Positions 23,630 through 33,695 of a stretch of 64,000 bases of DNA are shown one piece after another (positions within the stretch are counted from its first letter, which is position 1; every line of letters begins with the position of its first letter). The notes under the pieces were generated by a model. That model was given only the letters and a program-made list of their open reading frames with translations, was not told the DNA's origin and searched no databases. Made by a program: the position numbers and the translations under genes. This DNA is from Thereva unica (lineage: Eukaryota > Arthropoda > Insecta > Diptera > Therevidae): assembly GCA_949987705.1 (NCBI GenBank), contig OX465283.1, positions 97,017,813 to 97,081,812 of the forward strand, read 5' to 3'.

Positions 23630-25177
23630 TCTATAATATAGAAATAAGTAGGGTTTTCCTTCCTGACGCTATAATTCCAGAGCGCACGATCCGATTTCCA
23701 TGGTTTTGCATTCGTTGGAAAGGTCTCGGGCTCCGTGAGGTTTATAGCAAAAAAATTTCAACAGAAAAGCAGGCGTTTGGTCCATAGCAGCCATCTCAAG
23801 AGGGCGGATTACCATTTTCTTTACAACCCCTCGACATGGATATCAAATGAAAGGTTATGGTAAGTAGAACACCAAAAGCAATATAGTATACTCAATATAT
23901 CGTTTGGTCCATGGCAGTCATCACAAGAGAGCAGATGACCATTTTCTTCACAACCCATTCGAAATGGGTATCCAATGAAAGAGTATGATAAGTAGAACAA
24001 TATAAGCAATATAGTATACTCAATATGTAGCTTGGTCCATAGCGGCCACCTCAAGAATGCGGATTACCATTTTCTTCACAACACCTTCGACATGGATATC
24101 GAATGAAAGAGTATGATAAGTAGAACACCATAGGCAATATAGTATACTCAATATATCGTTTGGTCCATGGCGATCATCTCAAGCGGGCGGATTACCATTT
24201 TCTTCACAACCCCTTCGAGATGGGTATCAAATGAGAGAGTATGATAAGTAGAACACATAAGCAATATAGTATACTCAATATATATCGTTTGGTCCATAGC
24301 GGCCATCTCCAGAGGTTGGATTACCATTATCTTCACACCTCTCGATATGGATTTCAAATGAAAGGGTATGATAAGTAGAACACCATAAGCATTATAGTAT
24401 ACTCAATATATCGTTTGGTCCATGGCGGTCATCTCAAGAGGGAGGATGATCATTTTCTTCACTACCCCTTCGACATTGGTATCAAATGAAAGGGCATTAT
24501 AAGAAGAATGCCATAGACTATGTCTTTAGATTCATGGCGGCCATCTCAAGAGGGCGGATTGCCATTTTCTTCACAACACCCGAGACATGAGTATCAAATG
24601 AAAGGCTGTGAAAAGTAGAACACCATAAGCAATATAGTATACTCAATTTATAATTTGGTCCATGGCGGCCATCTCAAAAGGGCGGTTTACCATTTTCTTC
24701 ACAACTCCTTCTAGATGGGTATCAAATGAAAGAGTATGATAAGTAGAACAATATAAGCAATATAGTATACTCAATATATCGTTTGGTCCATAGCGGCCAT
24801 CTCAAGAGGGCGGATTACCATTTTCTTCACAACCCCTTCGAGATGGGTATCAAATGAGAGAGTATGATAAGTAGAACACCATATGCAATATAGTATACTC
24901 AATATATCGTTTGGTCCATAGCGGCCATCTCAAGAGTGCGGATTAATATTTTCTTCACAACCCCTTCGACATGGGTATCAAATGAAAGAGTATGATAAGT
25001 AGAACACCATAGGCAATATAGTATACTCAATATATCATTTGGTCCATGGCGGTCATCTCCCGAAATCAATTTTCCCAGATTTGTTCTTTTTTCACTATAG
25101 CTTTTTCCTATCGCAGACTGTGTCCTCATAATCTTATTTTATTGAAAGGCGTTGCAACGCACGCGGGTTTTTGCTAG
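23630..25177 (+). mobile_element. Non-autonomous Helitron, TC...CTAG, between A and T
   Basis: The element starts TCTATAATATAG after A and ends GGGTTTTTGCTAG before T. A 12-bp palindrome GCGTTGCAACGC at 25149-25160 lies 13 bases from the CTAG, the usual place of the Helitron 3' hairpin. The inverted duplicate near 28478-28492 lacks the element and shows the uninterrupted AT target. No protein is encoded; most of the length is a tandem array. Confidence 0.88.
23776..25060. repeat. Tandem array of about 128-bp units inside Helitron
   Basis: About ten units, each starting near TTTGGTCCAT and containing GCGGCCATCTCAAGAG, ACCATTTTCTTCACAACCCC and AGTATGATAAGTAGAACACC. Unit starts are spaced 125-129 bases, with one short unit of about 113. 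A related but diverged unit occurs at about 58265-58440 in reverse orientation. Confidence 0.9.
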
Positions 25178-25391
25178 TGTTCACTATTTTCTTATACACC
25201 GGCACCCAGTTAGGAGACAGAGTGTTTGGCTTGCTTTGCTTATTGTTGACAATTTGACAAATTTAATCTAATTAAATATTGACAATTTTAATCAAATTTC
25301 TATGATTACTACAATCAAATTTTTAAAATTACTACGGGACATAACGGCACAATGAGTCATCATTTTTCGTGCATGCAGCCGGCGTTCATCG
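25178..25391. repeat. Left arm of inverted duplication (partner 28271-28488)
   Basis: About 214 bp that is the reverse complement of 28271-28488, including GGAGACAGAGTGTTTGGCTT and TGAGTCATCATTTTTCGTGC. Discounting the Helitron, the inverted match continues into the helicase fragment 23430-23629. Confidence 0.85.
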
Positions 25392-26280
25392 TCAAAAATT
25401 AAAATGTAAATAATTCTAAATATCCGCAACTTTTGGAAATACACTTATATACATACATGTGATTTGGTAATGTCAGTGGATTTGAAGTATCTCGTATGTT
25501 ACGCTGCATTATTCTTACGTTAACTTCTTCATCCACTCTCTCTCTGGACGTCGGACTGTACAGACGCCTGTAGTTTTTCTGAAATTCTTTTTTAGTGTTT
25601 AAATAAATTGTGATAACTTTTACTGTTAAATTATAGTCAATCAATTTTTTATTAGCTTTTCTTTGTGTAAATATTTTAAATGTGTTTTAAGCTCTATGTG
25701 ATATTGCTTTAATATTCCATAACCATAAGTACCTTTATGCATAAGGTTCAATGTGTTACGTATTTTGCAGTTTTAAATTTTTTCCTTATGCCTTTGTTTC
25801 GCTACTTTACGGTAAAGTACACATGGTGCTCAGTTAACTTTTTCTTTTAGTTTTTTTGTCCGAGACATGTGCTTAAATTTTCTTTAGAGACATCCCGTTA
25901 GTTTCCTTAAACTGTAAATTTTTTTGTTTTTTGTATTCTTAATTTTAAATTTCAATTCTACTTCTCTTAATCTTTTTTATTTTAATTTATTTTATTTATT
26001 ATTTTATTTTATTCAATTTATTTTATTTTAATTTATTTAATTTAATGTTATTATATGAATTTCTCCTTAACTATTACTGTAGTTATAGTGTAAAATTGTA
26101 GCTGGCAAACTGGCAAATTGTAGCTGGAAAGTTTGGTGGGCATCTTTCTTCGTTTCTATTCTGTTAACTTTCGATCATTTATTACTCGCGACTAAACAGG
26201 CTCTTCGCACCTTGCTTGTGCTGCTTTAACATACCCCCCTGTTACCTGATTCTACTCACTCATTTCGTCAAGGAATCAGA
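25392..26280. other. Unassigned AT-rich 0.9 kb inside inverted duplication
   Basis: Strongly AT-rich with TTTTATTTTATTTAT runs; no gene recognised. It could be leader sequence of the LINE ORF1 that follows. Confidence 0.35.
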
Positions 26281-27353
26281 ATGGAAAGTTCGACGAGAGC
26301 CTCTGTTCGACTCATGGGGAAAAGGTTAACATCAACGACACAAACAGAAGCTGGTCTTGTCAAAGTGAAGGATCCATTGTCCAAAGCCAAAGATCCAAGT
26401 ATTAAAAATTGTTCTACAAAAATCTTTCCGGCTCCCACTAAAAAGGTAAGAAAATCTGTTCAAAGCATCCCCTCCGATTCTCCTAAACCCAGCACAAGCT
26501 CGTCAGCTATTAAAGAACAAAAGGTGATCGAAACTCCAATAGAGAAACCTACTGAAGACACTGCTAGCCTAAAACTTACACCTACGGGATATATTGAACA
26601 AGATGCTGGACCTTTCATAGTCATCGTTCAAAAACCAAACCCCCTAGACTGGGAGACAAAAGATCTGAATCAACTTTACTTAGGCAACTGCCTAATAAGG
26701 TCCGACACGAGAGGAGTTAAAACTGTTGCAAAAATAGGACCCCTGAGAAGATTAATCTATATTATTCTACATTTATAGTAAACAAATTCGTACACACCCC
26801 AATGAGATGCTTTAGATGCCAACGTTTTGGTCACTTGAGTCGTTTTTGTAAATCAAAGTGGGAACGTTGCGGTAGATGCGGAGAGAGAAATTGCAAGAAG
26901 GGAAATCAGTGCAGTAAAGTGCCCAATTGTGCCAACTGCAATGGAAACCACAGTGCTTTTGACAAGGCATGTCCGATTTGGTTTAGAGAAAAAGAAATGG
27001 TTAATATAATGAGACGAGGTAACTACTCAAGGAAAGATGCTTGGAGGATTTTCAAAGCAAAAAACAGAATCCCAGTAGACCAAAACATCAATGAAAAAAT
27101 TGATCTACGAAGTAACGTCTCTCAAACGATAAACAAAAATTCAGACGAAACAAAACGAAACCAGAACTGTTTGTCAACAAAAGTGAAATCAAACCGACCC
27201 AAGTCAACTAATCAAAAAGGAAAGAAGAATAGAGATAAGGGAACCTCCAATCTGTCAAACCCTACCAATAAACCCAAAACCAGCAGGACTCCCATTGAGT
27301 CAGAGAGTAGGTGGCAGCATTCAGCAGATGACACATTCCTTAATCTAGTCTAG
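26281..27353 (+). pseudogene. Non-LTR retrotransposon ORF1 (I/Jockey-type, zinc knuckles)
   Basis: Two frames, 26281-26778 and 26802-27353, together resemble an ORF1 nucleocapsid-like protein. The first is Ser/Pro/Lys-rich and then enters a folded region ending at a premature stop. The second starts MRCFRCQRFGHLSRFC and has three Cys clusters (CGRCGERNCKKGNQC, CANCNGNHSAFDKACP) typical of I- and Jockey-group ORF1 proteins, then a basic low-complexity tail. A frameshift or deletion separates the two near 26780. No ORF2 follows, so this is a fragment. Confidence 0.7.
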
Positions 27354-28270
27354 ACCATACGGATTCCCCTCAAAATGAATTTTTAATCAACGCACTCAGT
27401 AAGGAGATCTCTCTCACAGGGCGGGTCAGCAGTGGACCAAATCCCCATGACACGTAGAATAACTACTGGAAAGATGAGTACCATATCAATCTAGATCTCC
27501 AAACATTGTATTCGTGAAAACTATCTGGTTTAAATCTATAAAGACCTGTATACAGGTTCGCAGCGTAGATCAGTAACAGGGGATGATTCCTCTAATTCCT
27601 CGTTTTTCTTAGACCTCTGATCGAAATTCCCGATTCAAAGCCTCTTAGTTCTCATATTTTTGAGAAATTTAGATCTATGACAATAACAATATTTTTAATT
27701 GTTAACTTTTGAATTATATCATTAATTATTTGATCAATGACAATAACTAATTTCAAATTTGTTAGCTTATGAACTTATAAAGTAGGCCTTAGTGCCTTCT
27801 AAACGTCTGACGAACTTTACTTAAACTAATTGAAGACCATCCCCCTACTGATCTGGCCCATAAGTCTGGGATTGACGATTACAGAGAGTTTTTTCTTCAT
27901 CACAAGAAAATAACTAAGTCCAATTAAAAAGTTGTACATCAAAGACTCATGGTCAATATAGCGTCAAGCTCGATCACTAAGGGACCCGCTGGGGTACACT
28001 AGCTTTGGCTAGTTAAAAGAAAAAAGAAAAAAAAACTTCTTCATCCTCATGTCCCTCCAAAATATACAGAGTTCTCCACATTCTCAAATAGCACAAGCAC
28101 AAGATTGTAAAAAAAAGTTCAATTCAAAAAATGTATTTACAACAATGTTTTTATTTTATTTTATTCTATCAACACAACACAAAACAAGAGTTACCAAAGG
28201 TTTATTTTTTGTTTATCAACTCAATAAATGTACTCTTCACGGAAATGTTTTTGACGTGACGTCTATTAAA
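27354..28270. other. Unassigned 0.9 kb with a MITE fragment
   Basis: Mostly unrecognised. The stretch 27800-27865 (AACGTCTGACGAACTTTA... GATCTGGCCCAT) resembles the interior of the MITE at 43186-43360, so a diverged fragment of that family is present. Confidence 0.4.
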
Positions 28271-28488
28271 ACGATGAACGTCGGCTGCATGCACGAAAAA
28301 TGATGACTCATTGTCCCGTTATGTCCCGTAATAATTTTAAAAATTTGATCGTAGTAATCTTAAAAATTTGATTAAAATTGTCAATATTTAATTTAATTAA
28401 ATTTGTCAAATTGTCAACAATAAGCAAAGCAAGCCAAACACTCTGTCTCCTAACTGGGTGCCGGTGTATAAGAAAATAGTGAACATTA
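28271..28488. repeat. Right arm of inverted duplication
   Basis: Reverse complement of 25178-25391. At its right end it preserves the uninterrupted target of the Helitron found in the left arm. Confidence 0.85.
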
Positions 28489-28730
28489 CACTGACGAAAA
28501 CTGTGAAATGCAAACGAAAACAGTTTCCTTGCGTTCCTGCTTGTGCTATTACCATTCACAAGTCGCAAGGTGGGACGTTTAATGTTATTGTTTATAAATA
28601 CTCCTCGGAGCAACCACAACAGTTGGTGGACGTGGCGCTGAGTCGGGTAACGAATATAGACGGCTTGAACATCATCACGGAAAAAGATGCGCCTTTTATC
28701 TTCAAACACGGACGGGATGGGAACGACTAA
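28489..28730 (+). pseudogene. Helentron Pif1 helicase C-terminal fragment (duplicate)
   Basis: The plus strand encodes [20 protein letters not shown], a YKYSSEQPQQLVDVALSRV segment (typical Helitron helicase end with the VALSR motif) and FKHGRDGND, then breaks off at 28730. It matches the minus-strand fragment at 23430-23629 as the other arm of an inverted duplication. The upstream helicase and any Rep domain are missing. Confidence 0.75.
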
Positions 28731-28744
28731 ACAGTCACCCAATT

Positions 28745-29050
28745 CATCACAGGGCGCCTATAAGTTTTCATCAACAGATGCCTACGTCGTACCCCAAAAA
28801 TTCGCAGACAAGAAGGAAAGACGCGAACACGAGAATCGAGCCAAACAGGCCCTTGACTGGAATCCACAAAGATCCTGTCGAGTCGGAAAACCTAGAACAA
28901 CGTGGAGGAGAACGTAGCGGAGGCCGCAACTACTGGGAGATCCCTGGGTCGGAGTTGAGAGCTGTCGCACAAAACTGAATCCGCTAGAAGGCAACTGTCC
29001 CCGCCCTATGCCCCGAGGGATTAAAGGGGAATAAGTAAATAAGTAAGTAA
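28745..29050 (+). mobile_element. 3' end of a non-LTR retrotransposon with AAGTAAAT-type tail
   Basis: The frame reads QALDWNPQRSCRVGKPRTTW, matching the C-terminus of LINE ORF2 proteins of the type W.P...R..GRP..TWRR, then degenerates and ends GGGATTAAAGGGGAATAAGT with a tetranucleotide-like AAGT/AAAT tail at 29028-29050. It is a strongly 5'-truncated insertion abutting the helicase fragment. Confidence 0.6.
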
Positions 29051-29439
29051 ATCCACATCTTACATACATTTCATGAAAATTGGGTAGTAGAGCAACTTCA
29101 AATTGTTCAAATTTTATCCGGAAACTGATGTTTCTACATTTTTGCGATTTACCCGAAAATTTAATATTATATTTTCATGAAATTTTTACTGTAGATAGGC
29201 CCCAACAGAAGATAGATAACTCTCGATAGATACGCAAATAAGGTTCTACGATAATTACATTACTGTCAAAACTGTTAACCGATTACAATTGTCCAAAACT
29301 CATTTTTACATTCCCAGTATAGAAAGTTATTGTAATCGGTACGAAAATCGAAATTTTCGACGTATTTTCATCTTTCAAGGTCCCAGGAGCATTTTAAGCA
29401 AATAATTGGCAGGAAGTATGTGTGTGTGCGCGCGTACGT
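29051..29439. other. Unassigned spacer
   Basis: Non-coding, AT-rich; contains a short GT-rich stretch near 29418-29443 (TGTGTGTGCGCGCG). Nothing else recognised. Confidence 0.4.
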
Positions 29440-30030
29440 GTGTGGTCATTTTTTCCTGCACGATATCGCGCGAACCAAAAAAGATATGGACTTTGTTGAG
29501 GTGTCGTTCGAAGCGTATTAACCGAAATATGATCTGAAAAGATTTTCATAAAATTCGGTCGAGCCGTTTTTTTGTTTAAGCGGCGTAAGTGATTTTTGTA
29601 CCTGCACGATATCGCCGGAACTACGAAACATATTGACTTACTTGAGGTGCCGTTCGAAGCGTATTAGCAACCGTATTGGTATTAGTAATCTGAAAAGATT
29701 TTTATAATATTCGGACGAGCGGTTTTTTGGTTTAAGTGACATAAGTAATTTTTGTACCTGCACAACATCGCGCACACTACAAAAGATATCGACTTAGTTG
29801 ACGTGCCGTTCGAAGAGTATTAACCAAAATATGATCTGAAGATTTTCATAAAATTCGGTCGAATCGCTTTTTTTTTGTTTAAACGACGTTTATCATTTTT
29901 GTACCTGCACGATACCGCCCAAACTAAAAACTATATCGACTTCATTGAGGTACCGAAAAAAGAACATTAACGAAGAAATTCTCTGAAAAAAATTTCATAA
30001 TATTCGGTCGGACCTTTTTTGTTTAAATAG
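29440..30030. repeat. Tandem repeat, about 150-bp unit, 4 copies
   Basis: Units contain TTTTGTACCTGCACGATATC, GAGGTGCCGTTCGAAG and TTCATAAAATTCGGTCGAG, with starts near 29448, 29598, 29752 and 29899. Fragments of the same unit appear in reverse near 62130-62200. Confidence 0.85.
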
Positions 30031-30806
30031 AAAAACTTCGGCTAATTGTCAGAAAGACCTTAAATTGACAAGTTTTGCTAATATCTAATAAACTCAATGG
30101 AATGACACCTAATGGAATGAGACCCGTTCTAAACGAAGTGATTTTTTTTGGGCTCTGCACAGCGATAGCCTTCGAACAAAACATCACTTGTCAAAATCAG
30201 ACAACCTTTCAAAATCGTGCAACCTTTCAAAATCGTGGAAAAGTTTCGTTTACAAACTGCGCGAATTTTTCAAACCTTGGATTAGCGCTTTTTGACGGAG
30301 AATTGTTTTCTGCTCGTGATACAGTTTCAGAAAATTGCGGTTTATCCCGGGATTTCCAGTAGTTACCGCAAAATTTATTTTTTATTTTTTTTGGTTAAGT
30401 CTGACAAGTACTTAACAGTTACAGGTTTGCTAATATCTTTGGAAAGCTTCGGAATTTACAAATGAAATCGTTCGCTTCTTAGTTTGTCAATGGCGCTTCA
30501 GCCCGCTCAATACGAATTTGAACACCCGCTTTAGTACAGCGAACGAAATACGAAGGAAATGTTTGTTTGCTAAAGTTCAGGAAAAACAAATTCTCTAGAA
30601 AATTCTTGTGGTTTTACAGTTTTACTATTTTGTAAGAAGTCAGTTTATTCCATCTTCGTTCATCATACTGGGAAGTTATTCGTGTGGACCGAAGAGGTCA
30701 AACCCACATCCCAACTAGTTTCGCCCTTATAAGCGCTATTGCGTACTATTTTTGTTTTCCAAAACATAAATTTTTTCGCACCTAAAATGTAAATAAAGGT
30801 GTTTTC
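30031..30806. other. Unassigned 0.8 kb
   Basis: No recognised gene. A 95-codon frame at 30075-30362 contains three short CQNQTTFQNRATFQNR-type repeats but no known domain. Confidence 0.4.
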
Positions 30807-30809
30807 CAG

Positions 30810-31141
30810 GGGCCGCATTTGGTTTCTCGAGTCGACATTGTCGTCTGTCGATAAGTAAAAATTGGCATTTGGCGACACGATATCGTCTCTTTACGTGTCG
30901 ATAAAGACGTTTGACGATTATTAGAAAGCTCAATTTATGCATGCAATAAACTTTTGGCAATTTCTATTTTAATTAAATATACGTGATTTGCTACCTTGGA
31001 GTGATACCACCCAATTTGATGGTTTTGTATGGCTGCGCTTAGCTGTCGATTTGGTCGAGTAACCAAATATGAAACTTAAAGTAAATCGAGAAGCTTTTTT
31101 TGTCGAGTCGATCCATCGACTCAAGAAACCAAATACGGCCC
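30810..31141. mobile_element. GGGCC-ended MITE, copy 1
   Basis: Termini GGGCCGCATTTGGTTTCTCG and the reverse complement ending ACCAAATACGGCCC form inverted repeats of about 27 bp. It is bounded by CAG at 30807-30809 and 31142-31144, a 3-bp target duplication as in PIF/Harbinger or related families. Length 332 bp, non-coding. Confidence 0.82.
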
Positions 31142-31215
31142 CAGGGTAGATTTATTTCAACTTTTTCGCTATCCCTCCTGGACTACTATGCAATTGTACA
31201 ATAAACGCAAATGAG

Positions 31216-31520
31216 GGGCCGTATTTGGTTTCTCGAGTCGACATTGTCGTCTGTCGATAAATAAAAATTGGCATTTGGCGACACGATATCGTCTCTTTAC
31301 GTGTAAATAAATCAAGACGTTTGACGATTATTAAAAAGCTCAATTTATGCATGCAATAAACTTTTAACAATTTCTATTTTAAATAAATATACGTGATTTG
31401 CTGCCTTGGAGTAATACCACCCAATTTGATAGTTTTGTATGGCTGCGCTTAGCTGTCGATTTGGTCGTAAAACCAAATATGAAACTTAAAGAAAGTCGAG
31501 AAGCTTTTTTTGTACGGCCC
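31216..31520. mobile_element. GGGCC-ended MITE, copy 2
   Basis: Direct-orientation relative of the MITE at 30810, more than 90 percent alike over most of its length, with an internal deletion near the right end that removed most of the right terminal repeat but left TACGGCCC. It is bounded by GAG at 31213-31215 and 31521-31523. The different 3-bp duplications show two independent insertions 75 bp apart. Confidence 0.8.
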
Positions 31521-31639
31521 GAGATTTTTGCAGGTGAAGTCGAAAATATTTATGATGCACAAGTGTTGCAAGGACACGCACTTCTCTCTCTCCCTGTCTA
31601 AAAACTGGTTTGTGAGATTAATCTGTTGGCAAGTGTAAT

Positions 31640-32098
31640 TTACCTCATTCTCTCATTCTCTCTCTACTCACTTTCTCTCTCTCTGCTCTCTCTACTCCCT
31701 CTCTCTACTATCTCTACTCTCTCTCTACTTTCTCTCTCTACTCTCTCTCTCTACTCTCTCTTTACTCTCTCTCTACTCTCTCTACTCTCTTTCTCCCTCT
31801 ACACTCTCTCTACTCTCTCTCTTAACTCTCTCTCTCTCTACTCTCTCTACTCTCTTTCTCCCTCTACACTCTCTACTCTCTCTCTTAACTCTCTCTCCCT
31901 CTCTCTACTCTCTCTCTCTACTATCTCTCTACTCTCTCTCTACTATCTCTCTACTCTCTCTCTCTACTATCTCTCTACTCTCTCTCTCTACTCTCTCTCT
32001 CTCTACTCTCTCTCTCTCACTACTCTTTCTCTCTACTCTCTCTCTCTACTCTCTCTCTACTCACTCTCTCTCTACTCACTCTCTCTCTACTCTCTACG
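31640..32098. repeat. Pyrimidine tract (CT/CTCTCTA)n, 460 bp
   Basis: Imperfect CTCTCTACTCTC repeat, almost free of purines other than the A of each unit. It gives an artificial Ser/Leu-rich frame on the plus strand. It ends where the ORF1 relic of the LINE begins. Confidence 0.95.
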
Positions 32099-32106
32099 AT
32101 CATCAA

Positions 32107-32514
32107 ATGAAGATCATCAAAAAGCAGCGAACACAAGAAAACGGAACGACGATGATTATGGAAACAGATCCGGAAACTCACAAGCTGCTGGTGGAAAAAC
32201 AACGTGTGAAAGTGGGGTGGATAAGCTGCCCAGTTTACGACCACGTGAGTGTAAAAAGATGTTTTAAGTGTTGGGGGTTCGACCATATCGCGAGTGATGG
32301 CAAAAATGAAAAACGCTGTCGAAGATGCGGTGGCAACCACGACGTATCGGAATGTTCATCGGACGTTAAAAAATGTGTAAATTGTTCAAACATGGTAGAT
32401 AAATTCAAACTGGAAGGTGTAAAAACAGACCATGAAGCGACAGATTTTAAATGTGAATCGTACCAAAGAATAGTTAGCAGAAATAGAAAGAGTATACAGT
32501 ATGGACAAGATTAG
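32107..32514 (+). pseudogene. LINE ORF1 C-terminal part, zinc knuckles
   Basis: The frame includes KVGWISCPVYDHVSVKRCFK followed by CFKCWGFDHIASDG, CRRCGGNHDVSEC and CVNC..., the Cys/His cluster region of an ORF1 protein. The N-terminal part is missing, replaced by the pyrimidine tract. The stop overlaps a possible ORF2 start ATG at 32501. Confidence 0.7.
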
Positions 32515-33353
32515 CAACGAAAATATCAGGCAAGCAAAACAGGTAGGCCATTCATCCTTTCATTAAATGCACAAGGTTTTTTAAAGCATAAAGACGAAAT
32601 TGATGACTTAGTTGTAAAATTTAAACCAAAAATATTATGTCTAACGGAAACCCATGTGACGGAAGAAGTAGAAGAAAATGAATTAAAAATAACAAACTAT
32701 GAAATGGTACGATGCAATTCTAATAATAGAAGAACGGGAGGAGTTAGTACATACATAAGCAAGGACATAAAATCTAGAATATTAACAAACAAAAACATTG
32801 AACAAAACACGTGGCTAATAGTCTGTAAGCTAGCAGGAATATATAATGAAATTATTATTTGTAATCTGTATCACTCACCAAGTACGAGTGATGGTGTTTT
32901 TATTAGTGAAATAACGAATGAATGTGAAAAAATGGTAGATATGGAACACGTCATAACAGTAGGAGATTTTAATATATGTAGATGTGAGCAAAAATAACCA
33001 TTACTCAAATAAACTATTGAAAAATTTAAGAAGTCTAGGACTGAAACAGTACATTACCGAATACACGAGAATTACAGAAACATCTCAAACAATAATTGAC
33101 TTGGCATTCTCAAACTTTTATATAATAGCAGATGTATTACAAACACCGAAAATTACTAACCACCAAATTGTACAGATAAGAATTGTAAAAAAATGTCCAC
33201 AGACATGGCAGACGAACAGAGTATTTTAAAAGAGATATGAAAAACTTCCGAGATGAACATTTTAACGAAATATTAACTACTGTGATTGAAAACAAATGTG
33301 ATACAAACAGTGATATAAACAATTTAGCAAATAGCGTGATAGAAAGTATAATA
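32501..33353 (+). pseudogene. LINE ORF2, AP endonuclease part
   Basis: After a frameshift near 32545 the endonuclease begins with ILSLNAQGFLKHKDEID, then LCLTETHVTEEVEE (catalytic Glu), TGGVSTYIS and VGDFNICR (about 32956-32985). Another shift near 32985 leads into KNLRSLGLKQYITEYTRI and TIIDLAFSN. The frame is cut by the BEL insertion at 33359 in the linker before RT. Confidence 0.75.
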
Positions 33354-33358
33354 GAGGC

Positions 33359-33612
33359 TGTTAAAGATCAGTCGTAGCAGCCCTTCTTACTGTTCGAGCA
33401 GTAGACACTCTACAGTAAAAGTGGTTGTTGGGGAAATTTTCGCTTGCTTCGTTTTTTGGGTTTTCCGTCATTAACAAAAGAAAATCGGATTTTTATATGT
33501 TCAGTTTTGCTATGAGATTGGAAGAAATAAAACGTTTTTAAATTAGTCCTCGTGCTGTTTAATTTTTTATAAGGCAAATATTCTTCAACCATTGGCAAAT
33601 ATTCTACAAACA
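33359..33612 (+). repeat. 5' LTR of BEL copy 2 (254 bp)
   Basis: Begins TGTTAAAGATC directly after GAGGC and ends CTACAAACA. An AATAAA polyadenylation signal lies near 33525. The terminal TG...CA and flanking duplication define both edges. Confidence 0.88.
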
Positions 33613-33614
33613 TT

Positions 33615-33632
33615 TGGCGCCCGAGCAGGGAC
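33615..33632 (+). other. Primer-binding site, tRNA-Lys-type
   Basis: TGGCGCCCGAGCAGGGAC lies two bases after the LTR. It differs at one base from the primer-binding site for tRNA-Lys3 known from retroviruses, so a lysine tRNA primer is likely. Confidence 0.7.
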
Positions 33633-33695
33633 TCTTTAAGAGTATATACGTATAAGCGTGAAGTGTCGCGCACGTAATTAATTCACAACAACACA

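Noticed and set aside
23776..25060. CRISPR-like regular repeats
   Set aside because: Units are contiguous 128-bp tandem repeats without spacers, inside a Helitron in eukaryotic DNA.
31626..32267. Long Ser/Leu-rich open frame on the plus strand
   Set aside because: It is the translation of the CT-rich tract running into the LINE ORF1 in the wrong frame.
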